Origin: Listeria fleischmannii subsp. fleischmannii LU2006-1
Lineage (GTDB): Bacteria > Bacillota > Bacilli > Lactobacillales > Listeriaceae
Assembly: GCF_000344175.1 (NCBI RefSeq)
Contig: NZ_ALWW01000011.1
Coordinates: forward strand, 1-64,000
Direction: 5' to 3'
Length of the DNA stretch: 64,000 nt
Shown here piece by piece: positions 46,934 through 56,739 of the stretch. Below the pieces are notes generated by a model that did no database searches, was not told the DNA's origin, and saw only the letters and a list, made by a program, of their open reading frames with translations. Numbering within the stretch: the stretch's first letter is position 1; each line of letters opens with the position of its first letter. Made by a program: the position numbers and the translations under genes.

Positions 46934-48284
46934 ATGCAACAAAAAGAAAAATGGGGTTCTAAAATTGGATTTATATTAGCATCTGCTGGTTCAGCCATTG
47001 GAATTGGAGCCATTTGGAAATTACCATATGTGGCCGCAACAGCAGGCGGGGGTGCTTTCTTTTTACTTTTTCTCGTCATTACTTTATTCGTTGTTATGCC
47101 TATTTTAATTGCAGAATTTATTATCGGGCGCAGTTCTGGCGGAGATGCCATTTTAGCATACAAGACGCTTGCACCAAACACAAAATGGGATTTACTTGGG
47201 AAATTAGGCGTTATTGGTGCGAGTATTTTATTTTCATTTTATAGTGTTGTTGGTGGATGGATTATTACTTACCTATTTAAAGCCTTATCCATGAGTTTAG
47301 CGGGGGCAAAGCAGGCAGAATTACTACAAGAATTCAGTAATACGACAGCAAATCCTTATCTATCGCTTGGCGCCACCTTTATTTTTATCCTACTTAATGT
47401 CTTAGTGATTAACCGCGGCGTTGTTTCCGGGATTGAGAAAATGAGCAAATTTATGATGCCAGCTCTTTTTTATTTTATTTTTAGTTTTAATTATTCGTTC
47501 ATTAACGCTTGACGGTGCGATGAGTGGCGTGCAGTTTTTCTTAAAACCTGATTTCACGCATATGACAGCAAACACAATTTTAATTACACTTGGTCAAGCC
47601 TTTTTCTCACTCAGTGTTGGGATTTCAGTTATGGTAACATACAGCTCTTATCTTGATAAATCTGTCAGCTTACCACAGTCCGCCATTTCCGTCGCCCTCA
47701 TGAACGTCGGAGTCTCTCTTCTAGCCGGACTCGCGATTTTCCCAGCCGCCTTTTCATTTGGTATTACACCAGATGCTGGGCCGGGCTTATTATTTGTCAT
47801 CTTACCATCCATTTTCAATCAATTACCGTTTGGAACGCTATTCTTTGTCATTTTTCTACTTTTATTCCTTTTCGCAGCCCTTACGTCAAGCTTCTCCATG
47901 CTCGAGGCAACGGTTGCACCGATTATGTCTAGCGGCGTTTCTCGTAAAAAAGCGAGTACGTGGATGGGTATACTAATCATGATTATGGCCGTTCCGTCGG
48001 CGCTTAGTTTCGGCGTATGGAATGACATCCACATTTTCGGCCTAACCTTCTTTGAATTCGCAGACTATCTCGTTTCAAATATCATCCTCCCAATTGGCGC
48101 CCTATTCATCTCCATTTTTGTCGGCTACAGACTGCCAAGACAACTTTTACAAGATGAATTTACCGCAAGCAGCCATTTTGGCAAAAAAATGTTTATCATT
48201 TGGCTATTCATCATCAAATATATCGCCCCTATCGCGATTATATTCGTCTTTTTAAGCGCAACAGGAATTTTAAAATTATTTTAA
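46934..48284 (+). pseudogene. sodium-dependent transporter (NSS/SNF family), broken by one extra T
   Basis: Na+-coupled amino-acid/amine symporter of the LeuT fold. Start ATG 46934 (MQQKEKWGSKIGFILASAGS) with AAAGGGG upstream. First part has the helix-1 motif SAGSAIGIGAIWKLPYV; the second begins GAMSGVQFFLKPDF. The frame breaks after KFMMPALF: removing one T from the T6 run at 47466-47471 gives ALFILFLVLIIRSLTLDGAM, joining both parts to about 450 residues with 11-12 membrane helices. Homopolymer indel; either assembly error or a true null. Substrate unknown. Confidence 0.85.
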
Positions 48285-48290
48285 ACACAA

Positions 48291-48335
48291 AAAAACACTT
48301 TTCAAGTAGCCACGGCTACCTGAAAAGTGTTTTTT
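48291..48335. terminator. bidirectional terminator between symporter and L,D-transpeptidase
   Basis: AAAAACACTTTTCA (48291-48304) / TGAAAAGTGTTTTT (48321-48334), inner GTAGCC/GGCTAC, strong in both directions. Confidence 0.85.
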
Positions 48336-49652
48336 CTAATAATTTAAAAGCTCTTGTTCACTTGTCACATTAACAATATACGCGCTCCCGTGCAGTTTTT
48401 GAAGAACCATTTTCATTTGACTAGTCGGAATCGAAACACAACCAGCAGTAGGCGCCCCGTTACTACAATGCAAGAAAAACCCTGATCCCGCACCTTTTGT
48501 TCGGGCCGTATTGTAATTAATCACAACCCCGTACTGATATTGGGTAGGAAAGCTCGCCATATGCTCATCTGAACCACTCGATGACTCGCGCTCCTGCCAA
48601 GTATTATACTGGCTATCGTTCACGTTTGAAATCCAGTAACTGTTATTCGTAATTTGTCTAAAAGAAAGTGATGTTCCCGGATTACTCGTTCCAAAGGCAA
48701 ACCCTAAAGAATAAGCCCCTCTAGGCGTACGACTATGGTATTCATCTGCAGATCCAACGCCTTCCGCCCCCACTTGCCCGTAAGTTTTGAATACTTGATT
48801 CCACGCCCCACCTGATTTCTCCCAAAAACTCACTTGTGCACTAGTACCACTCGCAACAACTGTAATGATTTGGCTTGTACGCGCAGCTAAGTTCATTTTC
48901 GCTACAATTGGTTGCGGTGCTTTACTGCTTGGGCTCTCTTTTTGTTCTGACTCATTTTGCTTCAGTACAGGACTTTTCTCTTGGGACGAAAAAGTTCGAT
49001 TTTTTTCTTGCCTATTTGAATCCCCAGAAGAAGGCTCCACTTTTCGACTCGCTACCGATTGTTCTTGTTTTTTGGCTGCCATTTTTTCCTGTGCTTTTTT
49101 AATAGCCACTTTACGTGCCTTCTCTTGACTCGCTAACAATTGATAAGCTTTTTCGACATCTCGTTTAAGCTCCAATTTTGTTTTAGCTTGCGGCGTTGAA
49201 TTCAGCACAGCTTGTTTCACTCCATCCAATTTATCTTTTGTAACATGCTGGGCTAATGACCGCTTCGTTTCATCTGTGAACAATGCGGCCACGTTTTGCT
49301 TACTTAATTCGACTTCCTTTTCAAATTTTTCTGCGCGAAGTCGCTTTTTTTCCAAATCCGCTTTCATCTTTTTATTTTTTAATTGCCCAATTAATTGTTG
49401 TGCTTTTTTATTTAAATCTTCCGAATAATTATCATTTAACATAAGCAGTTTATCCGATGCAAACAAACGATTGACGGCTGAACGAGCATTTTGTTCTAGT
49501 GATTGCTCTCTTTCTAAAGCCACTTTTCGCGCCTCTTCCTGCTCTTCCTTGGCCTTCACAGTTTCATGGTGCTTGATTCCAATAACTGAAACAATCATGA
49601 TTAAAACTAAAAAGCTAGTGGTAGCAAACCAAAACGTTTTTTTCCCCTTCAA
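48336..49652 (-). CDS. membrane-anchored L,D-transpeptidase (YkuD domain) with long coiled-coil stalk
   Basis: 438 residues: one N-terminal membrane helix (about 5-24), then about 200 residues of Lys/Glu/Ala-rich helix (LEREQSLEQNARSAVNRLF, LEKKRLRAEKFEKEVELSKQ) followed by a Ser/Lys/Pro linker, then a YkuD catalytic domain from about residue 255. Catalytic motif FFLHCSNGAPTAGCVSIP holds the His and the nucleophile Cys (about residue 400). Acts outside the membrane on peptidoglycan, making 3-3 crosslinks or attaching proteins. Stop is 1 base after a terminator; start ATG 49652 has GGGGAGG upstream. Confidence 0.85.
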   Translation of the reverse strand: MKGKKTFWFATTSFLVLIMIVSVIGIKHHETVKAKEEQEEARKVALEREQSLEQNARSAVNRLFASDKLLMLNDNYSEDLNKKAQQLIGQLKNKKMKADLEKKRLRAEKFEKEVELSKQNVAALFTDETKRSLAQHVTKDKLDGVKQAVLNSTPQAKTKLELKRDVEKAYQLLASQEKARKVAIKKAQEKMAAKKQEQSVASRKVEPSSGDSNRQEKNRTFSSQEKSPVLKQNESEQKESPSSKAPQPIVAKMNLAARTSQIITVVASGTSAQVSFWEKSGGAWNQVFKTYGQVGAEGVGSADEYHSRTPRGAYSLGFAFGTSNPGTSLSFRQITNNSYWISNVNDSQYNTWQERESSSGSDEHMASFPTQYQYGVVINYNTARTKGAGSGFFLHCSNGAPTAGCVSIPTSQMKMVLQKLHGSAYIVNVTSEQELLNY

Positions 49653-49735
49653 ATTAAAACCTCCCCATTTTAAATATATAGATTATTTTACTAAATTATC
49701 TATAAATATTAAAATATTTAACTTATAGACAAAAA

Positions 49736-49759
49736 AAAAGAACCATTTCTGGTTCTTTT
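49736..49759 (-). terminator. terminator of the 49762-50016 gene
   Basis: AAAAGAACCA (49736-49745), TTTC loop, TGGTTCTTTT (49750-49759), followed on the minus strand by a run of nine T. Confidence 0.9.
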
Positions 49760-49761
49760 GA

Positions 49762-50016
49762 TTAATACGCTTCACGCCACTTCCAGTCTTTCATTTCCTC
49801 TGAAATATGTCTGAATAAGTAATTTTCTGAAAAACTGTATACAACTGCACAACGCTTAGCAATTTCTAAACTTTTTGTCATACCGTGATCATTTTCGGCA
49901 AAATAAGCATAGCCGTTTTTTACCTTTTCAATGGTTACGCTAAGTCCTGATGAATGTTCGCCAATAATTTTCATATTTTCACCTGCTTCGCTTATAAAAT
50001 CAATGTTTATAAACAT
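49762..50016 (-). CDS. small protein of unknown function
   Basis: 84 residues from ATG 50016 (MFINIDFISEAGENMKIIGE), with GAGG 8 bases upstream; an internal ATG at 49974 gives 70 residues and has AGGTG 5 bases upstream. The long upstream extension to 50235 runs through a terminator and another gene and is rejected. Sequence: KNGYAYFAENDHGMTKSLEI and a C-terminal FRHISEEMKDWKWREAY. Soluble. Bounded by a terminator at each end. I do not recognise it. Confidence 0.6.
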   Translation of the reverse strand: MFINIDFISEAGENMKIIGEHSSGLSVTIEKVKNGYAYFAENDHGMTKSLEIAKRCAVVYSFSENYLFRHISEEMKDWKWREAY

Positions 50017-50060
50017 AGTGTATGCCTCGCATATGAAATTTTCATGAAAACTTCTTAATA

Positions 50061-50092
50061 AAAAAGAAGAAAACCTGTTAAGATTTTCTTCT
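50061..50092 (-). terminator. terminator after the small membrane-protein gene
   Basis: AGAAGAAAA (50065-50073) / TTTTCTTCT (50084-50092), then T-run on the minus strand. Confidence 0.7.
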
Positions 50093-50099
50093 CTCATAA

Positions 50100-50355
50100 T
50101 TAAAAGGCCATTAAAATTAAACTTAGTACACAAATAAACATGCCAGATAGGCCAATCGCAATACCAATATAACTTTTCGACCGGAGATTCATAAGTGTTG
50201 TAAAAGAAAAACAAATAATAAAAATCCAATGCCAAAAAAGGTTAAAATCAAGCCCTATTCCTGTTTGAATCATATTAAATGCAAAATAGATGACCGCTAA
50301 TATTAAAATAGCGATGATGGTAATTTGAAAACGATTGCTTCCTTTTTTTATTCAT
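50100..50355 (-). pseudogene. small membrane protein overlapping yerC, frame broken by one extra A
   Basis: ATG 50355 lies within the last codons of yerC (TTAATGAATAA), a typical coupled start, but the frame MNKKRKQS... closes early. Removing one T from the T7 run at 50343-50349 (plus) gives MNKKGSNRFQITIIAILILA and continues for 84 residues to TAA 50100, with three membrane segments (second about FWHWIFIICFSFTTLM, third SYIGIAIGLSGMFICVLSL). The intact version is surely the real gene form. Function unknown; co-transcribed with yerC. Confidence 0.65.
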
Positions 50356-50656
50356 TAACATCCTCTTGCTTTTTCATGCGTCCAAAGACCACTTCATACA
50401 TATCATTGCCGTAGTTAAGCGAGCGCTTTACACGAGAAATCGTAGCTGTACTTGCACCAGTTTCTGCTTCAATAACATTATATGTTTTTCCTTCTGAAAG
50501 CATCTTGGCTACTTGAAAACGCTGTGTCATAGACTGAATTTCATTCACTGTACAGACATCATCAAAAAAAGCGTAGCATTCTTCAAGCGTTTCAAGCGTT
50601 AAAATACCCTTAAAAAAAGCATCTAAACCTTCCCCACGAATCTTTTCGATTTGCAT
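50348..50656 (-). CDS. yerC: TrpR-like regulator YerC/YecD family
   Basis: 102 residues, all-helical TrpR-repressor fold: TLETLEECYAFFDDVCTVNE then helix-turn-helix MTQRFQVAKMLSEGKTYNVI / EAETGASTATISRVKRSLNY. DNA-binding; ligand and targets in Listeria unknown. In Bacillus and Listeria it lies near purD and pcrB, as here. GGAGG before ATG 50656. Confidence 0.88.
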   Translation of the reverse strand: MQIEKIRGEGLDAFFKGILTLETLEECYAFFDDVCTVNEIQSMTQRFQVAKMLSEGKTYNVIEAETGASTATISRVKRSLNYGNDMYEVVFGRMKKQEDVNE

Positions 50657-50749
50657 TTTATCTTACCTCCGTTTATCTACTTATACTTTCATATTTTAAC
50701 GTACCAACGCGTAAAAAAGCAACTACTTTATTTCTGTAAAAGAAAAATC

Positions 50750-50858
50750 AAGCTTGTAGAAAAACTAAAAGTTTACGCAAAACAAAACGATTCTCACCAA
50801 AACCAGACTGCTGACACTCGGTGATCTTCGTTGTTATCGCCGTGTGTCAGCAGTCTGA
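50750..50858. repeat. dispersed miniature element, short copy, core inverted relative to the long copy
   Basis: The 53-bp arm AAGCTTGTAGAAAAACTAAA... (50750-50802) is about 90% like 8758-8810. The core is bounded by CAGACTGCTGACA (50804-50816) and TGTCAGCAGTCTG (50845-50857) and is only about 55 bp. Inside, ATCTTCGTTGTTA corresponds to the reverse complement of TAACAACGAAGAT in the long copy (8956-8968), so this core is an internal deletion form lying in the opposite orientation with respect to the arm. Flanked by CAAGCTTGT at 50749-50757 and 50863-50871. Confidence 0.75.
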
Positions 50859-50882
50859 AAAGCAAGCTTGTGCTCGCTTTAT
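50859..50882 (-). terminator. terminator of the pur operon after purD
   Basis: On the minus strand AAGCGAGC-ACAA-GCTTGCTT (G-T pair allowed) followed by TTTC, starting within 10 bases of the purD stop. The long hairpin of the neighbouring repeat core adds a second possible stop signal. Confidence 0.6.
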
Positions 50883-50885
50883 ATT

Positions 50886-52148
50886 CTATTCGGCTTTTAG
50901 GCCAATGTCAATTCGGTAGAAGAAATCTGGATTATCTAATTTCTTCATTTCTTCATATAGGTGCAAACGAGCTTCTTTCATCGTGGCACCGGAAGTCTCA
51001 AGAAGTAAAACCCGACCGCCATTTGAAATAAAATTCGAAGCCTCATCTCGTTTTGTTCCAGCATGATAAATTCCAATTTCCGGGCTAATTTGTTCTAGTC
51101 CAGTTAATATATGGCCTTTTTCATAAGCATCTGGATAGCCTTTTGCCGCTAGAACGACACCTAAATTCAGGCCTTCTTTTTGAAAACGGACATCTGGTTT
51201 TTCATTATGGAGTAGTGCTAGAATGAGCGCCGCAAAATCACTCTCTAGGCGAGGGAGGACGACTTGTGTTTCCGGGTCCCCGAAACGCGCATTAAATTCA
51301 ATGACTTTTGGACCCGATTCGGTTGCAATTAATCCGGCATACAAAACGCCGCGGAACGGGCGACCTTCTATTTTCATGCCTTTTGCTGTCGGAATTAAAA
51401 TCGTTTCGATGGCTTCCTTTTCAATCGCGGAAGAAATACTTGAAACGGGCGAATAAGCACCCATACCACCTGTATTTGGCCCCTTGTCACCATCATAAGC
51501 CCGCTTATGATCTTTTGCTATGGCCATTGGATAGACTTCATCGCCGTTTACAAAGGCCATTAAAGAAAATTCTTCCCCTTCTAGAAATTCTTCGATGACT
51601 ACTTTTTCTGAGGCTTCGCCAAATCGTTTTTGAAGCATCATTTCTTTTAGCGCAAGCGTAGCTTCTGGCATTGTCATGGCGACAGCAACGCCTTTTCCGG
51701 CTGCAAGCCCGTCCGCCTTAATCACAATGGGAACTCCTTTTTCATCCAAATAGGCTTTTGCTTTGTTATAGTCAGTGAAGGTTTCTGACTTTGCGGTTGG
51801 AATTTGGTACTTTTTCATGAACTGTTTGGCGTAATCTTTGCTGCCTTCGATGAGCGCGGCTTTTTTGCTGGGACCAAAAGCGAGCAATCCTGCGTTTTCG
51901 AATTCATCCACAATACCTTCTAAAAGGGGGATTTCTGGTCCTACTATGGTATAGCTTATGTCTTCTTTTTGGGCAAACTGGATAAGTGCTTTGGCATCTG
52001 TTTCTGGGATAGCGATACAATTTATTCCACTTTGAGCCATGCCATCGTTGCCTGGTGCACAAAATACATTTGTGACGCCACGCGAATGAAGGAGTTTTTG
52101 GCAAATGGCATGTTCTCTACCACCGCTACCAATGACAAGTAAATTCAT
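50886..52148 (-). CDS. purD: phosphoribosylamine-glycine ligase
   Basis: Second step of IMP synthesis, phosphoribosylamine + glycine + ATP to GAR. 420 residues. N-terminal MNLLVIGSGGREHAICQKL, ATP-grasp IVIKADGLAAGKGVAVA and GGMGAYSPVSS, RFGDPETQVVLPRL. Last gene of the pur operon, 15 bases after purH. Confidence 0.97.
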   Translation of the reverse strand: MNLLVIGSGGREHAICQKLLHSRGVTNVFCAPGNDGMAQSGINCIAIPETDAKALIQFAQKEDISYTIVGPEIPLLEGIVDEFENAGLLAFGPSKKAALIEGSKDYAKQFMKKYQIPTAKSETFTDYNKAKAYLDEKGVPIVIKADGLAAGKGVAVAMTMPEATLALKEMMLQKRFGEASEKVVIEEFLEGEEFSLMAFVNGDEVYPMAIAKDHKRAYDGDKGPNTGGMGAYSPVSSISSAIEKEAIETILIPTAKGMKIEGRPFRGVLYAGLIATESGPKVIEFNARFGDPETQVVLPRLESDFAALILALLHNEKPDVRFQKEGLNLGVVLAAKGYPDAYEKGHILTGLEQISPEIGIYHAGTKRDEASNFISNGGRVLLLETSGATMKEARLHLYEEMKKLDNPDFFYRIDIGLKAE

Positions 52149-52163
52149 CTTTTCACTTCCTTT

Positions 52164-53681
52164 TTAATGTTTAAAATGACGAACATGTGTCATGACCATC
52201 GCGATTCCATACTTATTCGCCATTTCGATAGAATCTGTATCTTTGATTGATCCGCCTGGTTGAATAATGGCTGTGATTCCTGCTTCTGCTGCCGCAAGCA
52301 CAGTATCATCCATCGGAAAGAAAGCATCACTTGCAAGAACTGCTCCCTTAGCCTTTTCACCCGCTTGTTTTAGCGCAATCTGAGCTGAGCCGATGCGATT
52401 CATTTGACCCGCGCCAATCCCAAGCGTTTGCACATCATTCCCTACCACAATCGCATTAGATTTTACATGCTTCACAATTTTCCACTGGATAAGAAGCGCA
52501 CGCATTTCCGCATCTGTTGGTTTTTTCTCCGTAACAACCGTAAACGTTTCAGGATTTTCCAAAAGCGAATCACTATCTTGAACAAGCAGACCGAAACCTA
52601 CAGACACCTTCTCAAGGCTCGGCGCAAAATTCGAAAAATCTACAGTCAATAAGCGAATATTTTTCTTTTTGGTTAAAATCGCTAAAGCGGGTTCAGAAAA
52701 ACTTGGCGCCACAATGATTTCCAGAAAAATTTCACTCAAACGTTGCGCTGTTTTCGCGTCGACTTCCCGGTTTAACGCTACAATCCCGCCAAAAATGGAC
52801 GTTTTATCAGCCTCATAAGCCTTTTCATATGCATCAAAAATAGTCTCTCCGATGCCGACACCGCACGGATTCATGTGCTTCACTGCAACAGCAGCTGGCT
52901 CGGTAAATTCTGCCGCTAATTTAAGCGCAGCGTCTGTATCACGAATATTATTGTAGGACAATTCTTTCCCGTGTAGCTGATTCGCATTTGAAATGCCTGA
53001 TGCCTGAGATAGCGGCTCCTTGTAAAACGCGGCTTTCTGATGAGGATTTTCACCATAACGCAAACTTTGCTTTAAATCATAAGGAATCGTTAATTTCTCA
53101 GGAAATTCATCTTCTGTTAGAAAGCCTGCGATAAGGGCATCATAAAAGGCTGTATGACGGAAAACTTTAGCCGCCAGTTTCGCGCGCGTAGCACCCTTCA
53201 CTTCCCCTTCTTCCAGTTCGGCTAAAACAGGTTTGTAATCTGCCTCATCTACTAAAACCGTGACGGATTGATAGTTTTTAGCCGCTGAGCGAAGCATAGA
53301 GGGACCGCCAATATCAATGTTTTCGATGGCTTCAGAAAGTGTCGCATCGGGTTTTTGAATCGTCTCTTGAAAAGGATATAAATTGACACATACTAAATCA
53401 ATGGGCTTAATGCCGTGAAGTTTGGCTTCCTTAACGTGCGTTCCCAAATCGCGCCTGAAAAGTAGACCGCCGTGAATCATCGGATGGAGCGTTTTGACGC
53501 GTCCGTCTAGCATTTCAGGAAACTCTGTCACCTCTTCAATTCCGATTGTCACAACCCCGTTTTCTTCCAGTATTTTCTTTGTGCCGCCCGTTGAAATAAT
53601 TTCAAAGTCCAGTTTAACGAGTGCCTTCGCAAACTCCACAACACCGGCCTTGTCCGACACACTAATGAGTGCTCTTTTCAT
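52164..53681 (-). CDS. purH: bifunctional AICAR transformylase/IMP cyclohydrolase
   Basis: Last two steps to IMP. 505 residues, slightly short of 510. N-terminal IMP cyclohydrolase [39 protein letters not shown]; transformylase part with [31 protein letters not shown] and [18 protein letters not shown] directly after the purN stop. Confidence 0.97.
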   Translation of the reverse strand: MKRALISVSDKAGVVEFAKALVKLDFEIISTGGTKKILEENGVVTIGIEEVTEFPEMLDGRVKTLHPMIHGGLLFRRDLGTHVKEAKLHGIKPIDLVCVNLYPFQETIQKPDATLSEAIENIDIGGPSMLRSAAKNYQSVTVLVDEADYKPVLAELEEGEVKGATRAKLAAKVFRHTAFYDALIAGFLTEDEFPEKLTIPYDLKQSLRYGENPHQKAAFYKEPLSQASGISNANQLHGKELSYNNIRDTDAALKLAAEFTEPAAVAVKHMNPCGVGIGETIFDAYEKAYEADKTSIFGGIVALNREVDAKTAQRLSEIFLEIIVAPSFSEPALAILTKKKNIRLLTVDFSNFAPSLEKVSVGFGLLVQDSDSLLENPETFTVVTEKKPTDAEMRALLIQWKIVKHVKSNAIVVGNDVQTLGIGAGQMNRIGSAQIALKQAGEKAKGAVLASDAFFPMDDTVLAAAEAGITAIIQPGGSIKDTDSIEMANKYGIAMVMTHVRHFKH

Positions 53682-54242
53682 TTATTTTAACTTCCCCTCT
53701 ACTAATTTTTTCACCACTTTGGGGTAAAAGATATGTTCGATTTCGTGAATTTTTGCCGTGAGTGTCTCCTCCGTCTCATGCGGTTCAATTGGAATACTTT
53801 CGCTCGCAATAACTGGCCCCGTATCCATTCCCGCATCTACAAAATGTGCGGTGACACCCGTCTCATGCGCCCCGTCTGAAAGTGCCTGTAAAATGGCATC
53901 TTTGCCCGGGTATTTGGGTAATAGTGATGGATGTAAATTGATAATGTGATTAGGATACGAGAGAAGGAGTGTCTCCCCAATTAAACGCATATAGCCAGCA
54001 AGCACAATCCATTCCACATCATTCGCTCGTAGTTCGGCTAAAATCGCGGTTTCAAAATCGGCTTTACTCGGATAGTCTTGTGGGCGAAACAAAAATGCTG
54101 GTACTCCTAATTTTGAGGCTTTGTCTAACACTTTGGCGCCCGCTTTATCACAAATAACTAGTGCAATTTTTGGGCCAATCTCACTTTTTACGAGGGCTTC
54201 GAAATTTGTTCCGGTTCCAGATGCAAAGACGGTGATTTTCAT
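53682..54242 (-). CDS. purN: phosphoribosylglycinamide formyltransferase
   Basis: Formyl-tetrahydrofolate-dependent GAR to FGAR step. 186 residues. [18 protein letters not shown], formyl-transfer loop [16 protein letters not shown], and [15 protein letters not shown] ending ([14 protein letters not shown]). Overlaps the purM stop by ATGA. Confidence 0.97.
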   Translation of the reverse strand: MKITVFASGTGTNFEALVKSEIGPKIALVICDKAGAKVLDKASKLGVPAFLFRPQDYPSKADFETAILAELRANDVEWIVLAGYMRLIGETLLLSYPNHIINLHPSLLPKYPGKDAILQALSDGAHETGVTAHFVDAGMDTGPVIASESIPIEPHETEETLTAKIHEIEHIFYPKVVKKLVEGKLK

Positions 54243-55288
54243 TGTTCATCCCCGCGAACAAAAGTAACCGGCTCCGCTTGCTTTTCTGTCACACGACCAA
54301 TTTGATAGGCTTCTTCATTTTGCTCTTTAAAGGCTAGTAAAACCTTCTCCGCCTCATTTTCCGGGACAGCAAGGACTAACCCAATACCCATATTAAAAAT
54401 ATTAAACATTTCCATTTCATCTAATTGCCCACGCATTTTTAAACTGTTAAAAATAGGTAATTCCGGCCAAGAACCTAACGCTATTTCGGCTGCTAAATGT
54501 TCGCCTAGCATTCTCGGTAGATTTTCAATAAAACCGCCACCAGTAATATGGGCAATGCCGTTTACTTTTGTTTGTTTTAAAATATTTAAAACGGGTTTGA
54601 CGTAAATTTTAGTCGGTTCAAGAAGATAATCGCCTAGCTTCCCTTCTGGTAGTTCAGGTAAGGTATCTTCTAATTGAAAACGGCCATCTTTTAAGTAAAT
54701 TTTCCTTACGAGCGAATAACCGTTACTATGAATACCGCTAGAAGGGAGTCCAATGAGGATATCACCATTTTGTACGGCATCTTTATGAATGAGTTGGCTT
54801 TTTTCAACGGCTCCCACGGTAAAGCCGGCTAAATCGTAGTCATCTGCCGCATACATATCTGGCATTTCAGCTGTTTCTCCGCCAATAAGCGCACAACCTG
54901 CCATTTCGCAGCCAGTCGCAACCCCTTGAACAATTTGCTCCATTTTAGACGGATTGTTTTTTCCAGTAGCGATGTAGTCTAAGAAGAAAAGTGGTTCTGC
55001 ACCTTGTGCGAGTATGTCGTTTACACACATGGCTACGCAGTCAATTCCGATTGTATCGTGTTTATTCATGGCAATGGCAAGCATCAGTTTTGTACCTACA
55101 CCGTCCGTGCCTGAAACTAAAACGGGTTCTTTTAAGGCGAGTGCACTTAAATCAAACATGCCACCAAATGAGCCGAGTGCGCCCATAACGCCTAAGCGCT
55201 TTGTTTTTTCCACATGTTTTTGAATGCGTTCTACGACTTCATATCCTGCATGAACATCAACGCCCGCTTTGCTGTATGCATTTTCCAC
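54239..55288 (-). CDS. purM: phosphoribosylformylglycinamidine cyclo-ligase
   Basis: FGAM + ATP to AIR. 349 residues. [18 protein letters not shown] start, [61 protein letters not shown]. Between purF and purN. Confidence 0.97.
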   Translation of the reverse strand: MENAYSKAGVDVHAGYEVVERIQKHVEKTKRLGVMGALGSFGGMFDLSALALKEPVLVSGTDGVGTKLMLAIAMNKHDTIGIDCVAMCVNDILAQGAEPLFFLDYIATGKNNPSKMEQIVQGVATGCEMAGCALIGGETAEMPDMYAADDYDLAGFTVGAVEKSQLIHKDAVQNGDILIGLPSSGIHSNGYSLVRKIYLKDGRFQLEDTLPELPEGKLGDYLLEPTKIYVKPVLNILKQTKVNGIAHITGGGFIENLPRMLGEHLAAEIALGSWPELPIFNSLKMRGQLDEMEMFNIFNMGIGLVLAVPENEAEKVLLAFKEQNEEAYQIGRVTEKQAEPVTFVRGDEQ

Positions 55289-55302
55289 TTTTTAACACTT
55301 CC

Positions 55303-56739
55303 TTATTTTAATTTTTTTTGCTCGATTAGGCTTGCTAGATAATCTGCTTCATAGTCATATAAATCGGTCGGATAATCGCCGTTAAAATAAGCCATACATA
55401 GACCGCCATAAGGTTCGTTTGGATAAGGTTTGCCAATAGCCTGAACGAGGCCATCTTCACTAAGATAGGTGAGGGAATCTGCCCCGATAATTTGGCAAAT
55501 TTCATCTACACTATGATTAGCGGCAATAAGTTCGTTGCGCGTTTGAATATCAATCCCATAAAAACACGGATAAGCAAGCGGTGGGGATGCAATTCGAACG
55601 TGCACTTCCTTGGCGCCTGCCTCGCGCAGTAAGCTCACAATTCGTTTACTAGTTGTACCGCGCACGATAGAATCGTCAATCATGACGACACGCTTACCTT
55701 GGACGACACCTCGGACGGCCGACAATTTCATCCGCACACCTTGTTCTCTTAGCTCCTGTGAAGGCTCAATAAACGTTCTGGCCACGTACCTATTTTTAAT
55801 CAAGCCTAGCTCATAAGGTAATCCGGCCTCTTCTGCATAACCTATCGCTGCAGAAATGCTTGAATCAGGCACGCCTGTTACGACATCCGCCTCGACAAAT
55901 GCTTCTTGCGCCAGTCGTTTTCCGCTACGTTTTCTAGCTGAGTGGACATTAATTCCTGCAATATTTGAGTCTGGGCGTGCAAAGTAAATATATTCCATAC
56001 TACAAATGGAATGCTTCACTTCTTTTGTAAAAGTATCGATATGAAGCCCGTCATCATCAATAATAACGAGCTCGCCTGGTTCCACGTCACGAACAAATTC
56101 GGCTCCAACTGTTTCAAATGCGCACGTTTCCGAGGCAATGACATAGCTATCGCCAATGCGGCCAATCGAAAGCGGCCTAAACCCGTTTGGATCAAGTGCT
56201 GCAATCATTTGTTTCTCCGTAAGTAGCATGTATGCAAAGCCGCCTTTCACACGGTTTAAAGCTACTTTTAGATCCTGAATAAAATCACCCGTTTGGCTTC
56301 GCTTAATCAAATGGGCAAGCACTTCTGTGTCTGAACTTGTTTGAAAAATAGCACCTTGTTTTTCAAGCTCTGCCCGAAGCGAGGAAGCATTAATTAAATT
56401 CCCATTATGACAAAGCGCAAGTGACGACTCTTGAAAGTGAAATAAAAACGGCTGCACATTTCCTAAACTTTTCCCGCCGGCAGTCGCATATCGCACATGC
56501 CCAATTGCCCCCGTTCCTTTTAACCCGTCAAGCTCTCCGTGTTTAAAAACATCAGCAAGTAGCCCTAAATTCCGGTGACCACGTAATACTGCGCCGTCCG
56601 TCGACACAATCCCTGCGCCTTCCTGACCGCGATGCTGCAAACTGTGTAAGCCGTAATACGTGATATTAGCTGCAGCTGGGTGATTCCAAACGCCAAAAAT
56701 GCCGCATTCTTCGTTTAATCCTTTTATTTCAGCAAGCAT
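55303..56739 (-). CDS. purF: amidophosphoribosyltransferase
   Basis: First committed step, PRPP + glutamine to phosphoribosylamine. Start ATG 56739 ([16 protein letters not shown]) has GGAAGGAG upstream; an in-frame ATG 18 bases earlier lies before that site. The 11-residue propeptide is removed to expose Cys12. PRPP loop [19 protein letters not shown]; Fe-S-type Cys near the C-terminus ([23 protein letters not shown]). Overlaps the end of purL by 16 bases. Confidence 0.96.
   Translation of the reverse strand: MLAEIKGLNEECGIFGVWNHPAAANITYYGLHSLQHRGQEGAGIVSTDGAVLRGHRNLGLLADVFKHGELDGLKGTGAIGHVRYATAGGKSLGNVQPFLFHFQESSLALCHNGNLINASSLRAELEKQGAIFQTSSDTEVLAHLIKRSQTGDFIQDLKVALNRVKGGFAYMLLTEKQMIAALDPNGFRPLSIGRIGDSYVIASETCAFETVGAEFVRDVEPGELVIIDDDGLHIDTFTKEVKHSICSMEYIYFARPDSNIAGINVHSARKRSGKRLAQEAFVEADVVTGVPDSSISAAIGYAEEAGLPYELGLIKNRYVARTFIEPSQELREQGVRMKLSAVRGVVQGKRVVMIDDSIVRGTTSKRIVSLLREAGAKEVHVRIASPPLAYPCFYGIDIQTRNELIAANHSVDEICQIIGADSLTYLSEDGLVQAIGKPYPNEPYGGLCMAYFNGDYPTDLYDYEADYLASLIEQKKLK

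Noticed and set aside
49762..50235. 157-residue reading of the small gene after yerC
   Set aside because: The first 73 codons run through a terminator and through the membrane-protein gene in another frame; internal starts at 50016 or 49974 are better.
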